DNA of 33,794 bases from Planctomycetia bacterium (GTDB lineage: Bacteria > Planctomycetota > UBA8108 > UBA1146): positions 1 through 33,794 of the forward strand of contig JAACCY010000011.1 of assembly GCA_009937185.1 (NCBI GenBank). Direction: 5' to 3'. A program made the position numbers and the translations under genes. The notes under the pieces are model-generated. The model was not told the origin of the DNA and did not search any database. It worked only from the letters and a program-made list of their open reading frames with translations. Within the stretch, counting starts at the first letter, position 1. Every line of letters begins with the position of its first letter. Below are positions 9,453-15,767 of the stretch, piece by piece.

Positions 9453-11074
9453 TCGATAGCCTCCTGGATGGCTTGAATCGCTTCATCCACATTTAATCGG
9501 GTTTGAACCATCGAATCACGTTCCCTCAAAGTTACTGTTTCGTCACTGAGAGTTTCACCGTCAACAGTGACGCAGAATGGAGTGCCTGCTTCGTCCATGC
9601 GTCGGTAACGTCGGCCCACTGCACCTTTAACATCATAGAAAACGGGGAACTTTCTCTTTAGTTCCCGATAGATTTCCTGGGCTTTTTCGGGCATTCCGTC
9701 CTTCTTTACGAGTGGAAGCACAGCGGCTTTCATCGGGGCGAGGCGAGGGTGGAACTTCAGAACGACTCTCGATTGCATTTCACCTTTATCGTCAGGTGCA
9801 TTGTCTTCTGTGTACGCCTCGCAAAGAAACGCCAAAGCAGCTCGATCAGCACCGGCAGAAGGCTCTATCACATGTGGAATAAATTTTTCGTTAGAAACCG
9901 GATCTCGGTAACTGAGATCTTTTCCACTACCTTTCCAAAGAGGCTTGCCGTTTTCTCCCAATTGAACTTCTAAAGGCTTGGAATTGGGATCAAGCTTGCC
10001 CTCCATGTGGCTACGGAGATCGAAATCGCCACGATGCGCAATGCCTTCTAATTCTCCGTATTCGCCCTCTGGAAGGAATGGGAACGCGTATTCAATGTCA
10101 GCGGTACCCGTGGAGTAATGGCTGAGTTCGTCAGAATGGTGTTCTCGAAGAATGAGGTTTTCAGAAGATAACCCGTGGTTGAGATACCAATTCATTCTGC
10201 GATCTCGCCAGTAGCTATACCATTCTTGAGAGGTGTCAGGATGGCAAAAGAATTCAACTTCCATTTGCTCGAATTCACGCACTCTAAATGTGAAGTTTCT
10301 GGGCGTGATCTCATTCCTGAAACTTTTTCCAACTTGGGCAATACCAAATGGGATTTTGACTCGAGACGAATCCACGACATTTTTGAAATTTACAAAAATC
10401 CCCTGTGCGGTTTCAGGTCTGAGGTAAGCCATGCTGTCTTCATTATGAAGAGCACCCATTTGAGTTTTGAACATCAGGTTAAATTCGCGAGGTTCCGTCA
10501 GTGTCCCTGCGTCTTTTGCATCAGGACCCAGAACCAATTCTAGTTCATCAATAGTTTCAAGACTGCAAGCGCTGCCGTCCCATTTTATCTGATCACGATC
10601 CTTGGCTCTTAAACCAAAGAACTTCTGCGCTCGGGCGGTGAATGCTTCATCCTCTTCTTCAGGATCAGCCATTGCCGTCACGAAAACTTTTTTATCTCGG
10701 TACTCTGCCCAACGACCTCTCAGTTGATCGTGACGATACCGTTTCTTAGATTCTTTGCAGTCCACCATCATGTCGTGGAACAGGTCGTGGTGACCTGAGC
10801 AACGCCAAACTTGAGGGTGCATAATTATTGAGCAGTCGAGACCTGTCATTTCGAAACTGCTATTCGCCCCGGGGAGCACTCCTATGTCGTCATGACGAGA
10901 AACCATGTCAGCCCACCAGGCTTCTTTGACATTTCTCTTCAACTCCACTCCGAGCGGACCGTAATCCCAACAACCATTCATTCCGCCGTAAATTTCGCTG
11001 GATTGGAAGATGAAGCCCCTGCGTTTACTCAGGGAAACTATTTTCTGCATGACACTGGGCTCTGGATTACTCAA
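9446..11074 (-). CDS. glyS: Glycyl-tRNA synthetase (dimeric, alpha2 type)
   Basis: The 542-residue class II synthetase charges tRNA-Gly. The N-terminus (S-K-R-R-G-F-I-F-Q-S-S-E-I-Y-G-G, then W-D-Y-G-P-L-G) is diagnostic of the single-chain dimeric GlyRS, not the alpha2beta2 form. Motif 2 (F-R-N-E-I-T-P-R) is near residue 255 and motif 3 (G-A-D-R-A) near 408, followed by the anticodon-binding domain (P-x-x-A-P-x-K-A-A-V-L-P-L). The start is TTG 11074 with AGGAGG about seven bases upstream; an ATG eight codons later has no such signal. A good sigma70-like promoter lies at 11161-11189. It is the first gene of the five-gene minus-strand cluster. Confidence 0.96.
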   Translation of the reverse strand: MSNPEPSVMQKIVSLSKRRGFIFQSSEIYGGMNGCWDYGPLGVELKRNVKEAWWADMVSRHDDIGVLPGANSSFEMTGLDCSIIMHPQVWRCSGHHDLFHDMMVDCKESKKRYRHDQLRGRWAEYRDKKVFVTAMADPEEEDEAFTARAQKFFGLRAKDRDQIKWDGSACSLETIDELELVLGPDAKDAGTLTEPREFNLMFKTQMGALHNEDSMAYLRPETAQGIFVNFKNVVDSSRVKIPFGIAQVGKSFRNEITPRNFTFRVREFEQMEVEFFCHPDTSQEWYSYWRDRRMNWYLNHGLSSENLILREHHSDELSHYSTGTADIEYAFPFLPEGEYGELEGIAHRGDFDLRSHMEGKLDPNSKPLEVQLGENGKPLWKGSGKDLSYRDPVSNEKFIPHVIEPSAGADRAALAFLCEAYTEDNAPDDKGEMQSRVVLKFHPRLAPMKAAVLPLVKKDGMPEKAQEIYRELKRKFPVFYDVKGAVGRRYRRMDEAGTPFCVTVDGETLSDETVTLRERDSMVQTRLNVDEAIQAIQEAIDC

Positions 11075-11160
11075 GTGGCCTCCTAAGACCTCTACTGAAG
11101 GTCTGACCGCTGTGGTTGCTCTAATGCTGCCCCAAGAGAAAGATCTCTCAGGTTCCCGTC

Positions 11161-11189
11161 ATCCTAGAAAGAGGGCCTCCTTCTGGCAA
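11161..11189 (-). promoter_or_regulatory. Predicted sigma70-type promoter of glyS
   Basis: On the minus strand TTGCCA (-35, 5 of 6 matches to consensus) is followed after exactly 17 bases by TAGGAT (-10, 4 of 6). The predicted leader before the glyS TTG is about 80 bases. The divergent promoter of the 95-residue gene lies about 16 bp away. Confidence 0.65.
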
Positions 11190-11205
11190 GTTGACCCCCT
11201 TATCG

Positions 11206-11234
11206 TTGACTCAGATAGTCACTTTTCCTATACA
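11206..11234 (+). promoter_or_regulatory. Predicted sigma70-type promoter of the 95-residue gene
   Basis: TTGACT (-35, 5 of 6) and TATACA (-10, 4 of 6) are separated by 17 bases. Transcription would begin around 11241, leaving a leader of only about 12-15 bases that consists almost entirely of the Shine-Dalgarno sequence TAGGAGG and its spacer. Confidence 0.7.
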
Positions 11235-11253
11235 GGACCCTTAGGAGGCCTCA

Positions 11254-11541
11254 TTGAATATTCTCACAGAAGAGCGATTAATCCAATTCCTCAGGGAGAC
11301 TGTCGATTTACAAGGTATCTGCCTTGATCAATTGATCTCCTCTGGGACGAGTCCTGTTTCCGAACAAGTACTCCAAAGGTACCGAGACTTCGTTCACTCT
11401 ATCCAAGTTGAAAAAGACCGGGAACCCACCCTCAAGGAGGAATTCTGGACTTGGATCTGGGAAGCTCCTGCAAACATGAACTACATCCAAATGTATGGCC
11501 GGCTTGCTTGGATCAATTTGCAGCTTCTCAATCTGTTGTAA
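11254..11541 (+). CDS. Small helical protein of unknown function (95 residues)
   Basis: The TTG start at 11254 is preceded by TAGGAGG with a seven-base spacer, a sigma70-like promoter sits just upstream, and a hairpin with a T-run follows the TAA stop. The gene therefore looks like a genuine single-gene transcription unit. The product is predicted to be almost entirely alpha-helical, rich in Glu, Leu and Trp (W-T-W-I-W-E near residues 70-75), with no signal peptide, Cys cluster or known motif. I do not recognise a family. It is oriented against argS, whose stop lies 27 bp downstream. Confidence 0.75.
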   Translation: MNILTEERLIQFLRETVDLQGICLDQLISSGTSPVSEQVLQRYRDFVHSIQVEKDREPTLKEEFWTWIWEAPANMNYIQMYGRLAWINLQLLNLL

Positions 11542-11570
11542 ATCTGCCCCGATCGGTACAGATATTTTTT
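11542..11570 (+). terminator. Putative rho-independent terminator after the 95-residue gene
   Basis: ATCTG (11542-11546) pairs with CAGAT (11559-11563), with a further CC-GATC-GG pairing possible inside, followed by T6 (11565-11570). The T-run includes the complement of the argS TAA stop. The outer stem is only 5 bp, so strength is uncertain. Confidence 0.5.
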
Positions 11571-13302
11571 ACATTCGGGTCAAGGGTTGAATGCAAAGTC
11601 TTTTGAGCCCCGTTGCCAAAGTGTTCTTCAGACTTTCGATTAATGTCAATCGGTGCTCACTCAACTGTTGGTCATCTGACATGACTCGATGTTTTGCGTA
11701 GTAAGTATTGAAATCGCTGGCCAGCTCTAAGAGGTATTGAGAGAGCTGTGAAGGCTCCGCTGATTTAGCAGCCTTGTCAGTGACTTCAGGATATCGAAGT
11801 AAACGCTTTATCAAAACCAGCTCTTCGTCTTCGACAAGACCTGATCCGTCTCCACGAGACATCTTCGAGTCCGCAGCTTTATTCAAAATGCTGGAAAATC
11901 TGACATGCGTGTATTGAAGATAGGGACCGGTTTCGCCGTCAAAGGCGAGCATCTTGTCGAGATCGAAATTCACGTCTTTTCGCCGCGAAGCCTTCATATC
12001 GCTAAAGATCACAGCGCCCATTCCGACCGCTTCAGCGATCTCGGACAAATCGCTCTCGGAAATATCAGGGTTCTTTTTTCGAACAACTGCGCCCGCTAAC
12101 TCAACGGCTTTATCGAGAACATCCTGCAGAAGCACCACTTGGCCTCCGCGGGTTTTTCCTTTTTTCCAATGTCCATCGACATTCAGACGCATCACGCCAA
12201 ATTCGGCATGCTCGAGGTGATCAGCCCATTCGTAGCCCATTTTCTTGAGGACCCCAAATACCTGCCGAAAATGTAGACCTTGTCCCGCATCGACCACGTA
12301 TAGGCATCTGTCGAACTGAACGTTTTCATATCGAGTGATGGCACTGGCGAGATCTCTCGTGCCATACAGGGTCGCTCCGTCTTTTTTGCGAATCAGCATC
12401 GGCGGGATGTCTTCGTCGACCTGGACGACTTCTGCGCCTTCACTCTCAATAAGAATATTCAGCTCGGAGAGTTTTGCGATGACGCCTTTCATCGCTTCTT
12501 CGTAGTGCGATTCCCCGATAACCGTATCGAATTGAACTCCAAGTCGAGCATAAATTTTATCGAACAGTTGAAGAGAAACGTCACGGATCATATTCCAGCG
12601 ATCACGTGCCAGTGAATCTCCGTTTTCGAGTTTTTTAAACCATTCTCGAGCGAGGTCTTCAAGTTCAGGATTTTCTTTTGCGTCATTAGAGTATCGGACA
12701 TAAAGAGCATTGAGATCTGTGACTGCATCTTCTCTATCTGATAAAGGAGGGGAATCAAGATCGTCGAAATCTTTGTAACTTTCCCACGCCGCTAAGAGTT
12801 TTCCGAAACCTGTCCCCCAATCACCCAAATGATTCCAGGAAACCACTTCGTATCCGGCACTTCGGAAAATATTCGCCATCGCCTGACCCAGCATCGTGGA
12901 TCTGAGATGATGCACTGCGAGATGCTTTGCGATGTTCGGAGAAGAATATTCCACGATGACGGTTTTGCCGCGCCCAGAATCAGTACAACCCCATGATTCC
13001 CCACTGGATTCGATCAGGCTGATCGCGTGTTGACTGAAGACTTCACGGTTAACTTTGAGATTCAGGTACGGACCTGTGGCGACGACCTCTTCGAGCCAAT
13101 CGATATCCCAATCTCGACTGGCGAGATCCTGGGACACTTTAACGGGTGAACTTCTCAATAATTTGGCCAATGGGAAGCAACCCATGGCCAGATCGCCCAA
13201 CTTGGCGTCAGGGGGATCGACGAGATCCAACTCCAGTCCATCCGGATCGAGATCCAAGAACGATGCGATTTTGGACGCCAGTTGACGGCTGAAGTGTCTC
13301 AT
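11569..13302 (-). CDS. argS: Arginyl-tRNA synthetase
   Basis: The 577-residue class I synthetase charges tRNA-Arg. The ATG at 13302 is chosen because AGGAAGA lies six bases upstream and the product then begins at the usual ArgS N-terminal additional domain; the long in-frame extension to 13449 is low-complexity and covers the promoter. The HIGH-box equivalent is the H-L-A-V-H-H-L-R-S segment near residue 125, after S-P-N-I-A-K. The C-terminal DALR anticodon-binding region is present (Y-L-Q-Y-T-H-V-R near 485). The gene is transcribed alone and divergently from the small lipoprotein gene. Confidence 0.96.
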   Translation of the reverse strand: MRHFSRQLASKIASFLDLDPDGLELDLVDPPDAKLGDLAMGCFPLAKLLRSSPVKVSQDLASRDWDIDWLEEVVATGPYLNLKVNREVFSQHAISLIESSGESWGCTDSGRGKTVIVEYSSPNIAKHLAVHHLRSTMLGQAMANIFRSAGYEVVSWNHLGDWGTGFGKLLAAWESYKDFDDLDSPPLSDREDAVTDLNALYVRYSNDAKENPELEDLAREWFKKLENGDSLARDRWNMIRDVSLQLFDKIYARLGVQFDTVIGESHYEEAMKGVIAKLSELNILIESEGAEVVQVDEDIPPMLIRKKDGATLYGTRDLASAITRYENVQFDRCLYVVDAGQGLHFRQVFGVLKKMGYEWADHLEHAEFGVMRLNVDGHWKKGKTRGGQVVLLQDVLDKAVELAGAVVRKKNPDISESDLSEIAEAVGMGAVIFSDMKASRRKDVNFDLDKMLAFDGETGPYLQYTHVRFSSILNKAADSKMSRGDGSGLVEDEELVLIKRLLRYPEVTDKAAKSAEPSQLSQYLLELASDFNTYYAKHRVMSDDQQLSEHRLTLIESLKNTLATGLKRLCIQPLTRM

Positions 13303-13353
13303 TTCAAATCTTCCTGTCTTGAAAGTTAAATGTCGTCTCGAGGTCCTTGGCAT

Positions 13354-13381
13354 TTTATAGTGATATACAGGTGGGAACCAA
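13354..13381 (-). promoter_or_regulatory. Candidate argS promoter
   Basis: On the minus strand TTGGTT (13381-13376) and TATAAA (13359-13354) are separated by 16 bases, about 52 bases before the argS ATG. The -10 is strong and the -35 weak. A 6-bp inverted repeat, GTGGGA...TCCCAC (13371-13391), overlaps the -35 and could be an operator. Confidence 0.45.
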
Positions 13382-13432
13382 GTGCTCCCACAAGGTCGGC
13401 ACACCTTTCTTTGAAGAATGACAAGGAGTCTC

Positions 13433-13555
13433 ATGACTGATCGTCTCAAATCGACCCAAAGTCGTCACGACAATGCAGAGTTGAAGTTGGTCCAATATCG
13501 TCGCTATTTGGCACTGTGTATCGTGATAGGCCTGATTTCATCCTGTGGCTGGTAG
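13433..13555 (+). CDS. Lipoprotein signal-peptide segment ending at an in-frame TAG
   Basis: The ATG at 13433 is preceded by AAGGAG with a six-base spacer. Forty codons follow. They encode a polar N-region, an Arg-Arg pair, a hydrophobic core (Y-L-A-L-C-I-V-I-G-L-I) and a perfect lipobox S-S-C at residue 38, then Gly-Trp and TAG. A lipoprotein that stops two residues after its lipidated Cys is improbable as a finished product. The next codon is an ATG in the same frame and the frame stays open for 80 more codons, so this is best read as the first part of a 121-codon gene broken by, or decoded through, TAG. It lies too close to its neighbour to be a separate unit. Confidence 0.6.
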   Translation: MTDRLKSTQSRHDNAELKLVQYRRYLALCIVIGLISSCGW

Positions 13556-13798
13556 ATGAGTACCCTAAAATCATCCGATTCATCAAATCTGCTCTCTGTC
13601 GCAGAAGCACAATCGGGCCCCAAGTGGAAAGAGATCGCTGCTGGGATCGTCCCCACAGAATTTGGAGAATTGCTCAGTGTGAATGGAACAGCGGGGAATT
13701 ATTCACTCGTCTTTAGAGATAGTGATAAAGTTCTTCGCATCGTCGACCTCAGGGGCGGAAAGATTCCTAACCGATCGCTCGTCATTCAGAGGAAGTAA
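13556..13798 (+). CDS. Continuation of the TAG-interrupted small lipoprotein gene (80 residues)
   Basis: The ATG directly follows the in-frame TAG at 13553-13555 and has no convincing Shine-Dalgarno of its own. The 80-residue product is soluble and mixed: a Ser-rich start, then P-K-W-K-E-I-A and a beta-rich segment (N-Y-S-L-V-F-R-D). It has no signal peptide and matches no family I know. It would make a typical mature lipoprotein domain if joined to the preceding signal peptide. It ends at TAA, 109 bp before mazG. Alternatives are stop-start translational coupling, a sequencing error, or a degraded gene. Confidence 0.55.
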   Translation: MSTLKSSDSSNLLSVAEAQSGPKWKEIAAGIVPTEFGELLSVNGTAGNYSLVFRDSDKVLRIVDLRGGKIPNRSLVIQRK

Positions 13799-13907
13799 TG
13801 GAATTCCGGTTCTGAGGAATTGAAGAGTCAGCGACCAGTGTCGAGTAATTCGCAGGACAACACGATGAGAATGCACCGATTTTTGATCTGAATACGAGAC
13901 AGGGTTT

Positions 13908-14687
13908 ATGGAGTCACTTCAAAGACTGAAATCAATCATTGACACTCTCCGATCTCCAGGTGGATGCCCTTGGGATTTGGAACAGACTCCTGAATCTCTG
14001 AGACCCTTCCTTTTAGAGGAAGCTCATGAAGTCGCACAAGCGATTGAAGAAGGCGACTCGGAACACATATGCGAAGAATTGGGTGATCTTCTGATGAATA
14101 TTTTTCTTCAAGCTCGTATTGGAGAAGAGGAAAAGACATTCAGCCTCAATGACGTCGCCGAGAATATCTCTGACAAACTAATTCGGAGACATCCTCATGT
14201 ATTCGGAGATGCCGACGCTGCTGACCCCGAAGCCGTTCGCCGGCAATGGGAAGAGATAAAGCAGGAAGAAAAAGGTGAAACAGAGACGGCACGAAACACG
14301 ATCAGGCCACTCCCCGCTTCGTTACCCGCCTTGTGTAGGGCCGATCGTGTCGGACAAATGGTTGCCAAGGTAGGATTTGATTGGCCAGACAGCACGGGTG
14401 CTATGGAGAAAGTAAAAGAAGAACTCGACGAACTTCATGAAGCTGTGGCTAAAGGTGTCCCGGAAGAAATAGAGCATGAGATTGGCGATATTCTTTTTGC
14501 AGTCAGTAGTGTTGCACGAAAAGTGGGTGTCGATCCTGAAGTCGCTTTGAGCCGTTCGCTTTCGCGATTTGAAGATCGTTTCAAAATTGTTGATAAGAAA
14601 CTGGGAGAACGCGAATCAGCGCCCCTGGATCAACTCGAGGAATGGTATCTCGAGGGCAAAGAAATCCAGAACCGAAATCAGGAGTAA
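13908..14687 (+). CDS. mazG: Nucleoside triphosphate pyrophosphohydrolase MazG
   Basis: The 259-residue product is of normal length for two-domain MazG, which hydrolyses NTPs or dNTPs to NMP and pyrophosphate and cleanses nucleotide pools. The N-terminal signature (G-G-C-P-W-D near residue 20) is followed by the first E-x-x-E (L-E-E-A-H-E) and E-x-x-D (E-E-L-G-D-L) metal-binding helices. The second domain repeats the pattern with E-E-L-D-E-L and E-H-E-I-G-D-I. The H-P-H-V-F-G linker motif is intact. The moxR start follows the stop by five bases, so the two are co-transcribed. Confidence 0.95.
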   Translation: MESLQRLKSIIDTLRSPGGCPWDLEQTPESLRPFLLEEAHEVAQAIEEGDSEHICEELGDLLMNIFLQARIGEEEKTFSLNDVAENISDKLIRRHPHVFGDADAADPEAVRRQWEEIKQEEKGETETARNTIRPLPASLPALCRADRVGQMVAKVGFDWPDSTGAMEKVKEELDELHEAVAKGVPEEIEHEIGDILFAVSSVARKVGVDPEVALSRSLSRFEDRFKIVDKKLGERESAPLDQLEEWYLEGKEIQNRNQE

Positions 14688-14692
14688 CCCAA

Positions 14693-15766
14693 TTGAGCAT
14701 TTCCTTTGAAAACATCTCGCGTATTCGAGACGAGATCACACAAGGCCTAGCGACAAAAATCATTGGTCAAGAAAAGGTGATCGAAGAGGTCATGATCTCC
14801 CTTTTATCCGGAGGTCATATTCTCGTCATGGGCGTACCCGGTTTGGCCAAAACCCTACTCGTTCGCTCTATCTCCGAATTGCTTCAGTTAGATTTTAGTA
14901 GAATTCAATTCACTCCAGATCTTATGCCGCAGGACATCACTGGGGCGAGCATCCTTGACCGTGAAAGTTCCACGGGTGGACGTCAGTTCTCCTTCGCCAA
15001 GGGGCCTCTCTTTGCGAACATGGTATTGGGAGACGAAATCAACAGAACTCCTCCCAAAACCCAAGCGGCGCTCCTCGAAGGGATGGAGGAGGGCCAAGTG
15101 ACGGTCATGGGAGTTCGACACCCGCTTCCAGATCCGTTCTTTGTCATGGCGACCCAAAATCCATTGGAGCAAGAAGGAACCTATCCGCTTCCGGTCACTC
15201 AGTTGGATCGGTTTTCGTTTCAAATATTGATGGATTATCCCAATGCTGAGGAAGAATTGGACGTGGTATCCGTCACGACCGCTATGAACCCCGGCCCCCT
15301 CAAACCCGTGGTCTCTGCAGAATGGCTCCGCGAAGCGTCTCTTGAAGTGCGGCAAGTTCAAATTCCAGATTTCCAGTTGATCAGAGCGACAAGAATCGTG
15401 AGATCCACGCGTCCACAAGAAGAGGGAGCCCCTGAATCCGCACAAGAGCTCCTGTACCACGGAGCAGGCCCCAGAGGTGTACAGACAATACTCGCAACAG
15501 CACGCGCGAGAGCGGCTCTCAACCAACGTAACACGGTTACGGATGAGGATATTGACGCTGTACTATTCCCGTCATTGAGACACCGATTGGGCCTCAGTGT
15601 TCACGCGGAAGCAGAAGGTCTTGAACCTGATCAGGTTCTCAGCAGGATCCTCGAGGAATCAGGTGATCGACCTGAGGAAGCAGACAGTGAAACACTGAAG
15701 CAAGCAGGGTTTTTTAAGGAGTGGCTCAGCAAACTCGCTGATACCACTCCTTATTTCCGAAGTTGA
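14693..15766 (+). CDS. MoxR-family AAA+ ATPase
   Basis: The start is placed at TTG 14693, preceded by CAGGAG inside the end of mazG, giving 357 residues; an ATG at 14642 would add 17 residues out of frame over mazG. Walker A (G-V-P-G-L-A-K-T) is near residue 47, Walker B (L-G-D-E-I-N-R-T) near 107, and the sensor segment A-T-Q-N-P-L-E-Q-E-G-T-Y-P-L-P near 145, all standard for MoxR. MoxR ATPases usually act as chaperones with VWA-domain and DUF58 partners, but none is adjacent; the nearest VWA gene is about 5 kb away. The stop lies one base from the prkA stop on the other strand. Confidence 0.92.
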   Translation: MSISFENISRIRDEITQGLATKIIGQEKVIEEVMISLLSGGHILVMGVPGLAKTLLVRSISELLQLDFSRIQFTPDLMPQDITGASILDRESSTGGRQFSFAKGPLFANMVLGDEINRTPPKTQAALLEGMEEGQVTVMGVRHPLPDPFFVMATQNPLEQEGTYPLPVTQLDRFSFQILMDYPNAEEELDVVSVTTAMNPGPLKPVVSAEWLREASLEVRQVQIPDFQLIRATRIVRSTRPQEEGAPESAQELLYHGAGPRGVQTILATARARAALNQRNTVTDEDIDAVLFPSLRHRLGLSVHAEAEGLEPDQVLSRILEESGDRPEEADSETLKQAGFFKEWLSKLADTTPYFRS

Positions 15767-15767
15767 T

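Noticed and set aside
13302-13449. N-terminal extension of ArgS to an upstream ATG
   Set aside because: The extension covers the predicted argS promoter and has no counterpart in the ArgS family; ATG 13302 has a good Shine-Dalgarno.
13516-13716. A 66-codon plus-strand ORF overlapping the small lipoprotein gene
   Set aside because: It is in another frame, lacks a ribosome binding site and is Arg/Trp/Cys-rich in the way typical of a shadow frame.
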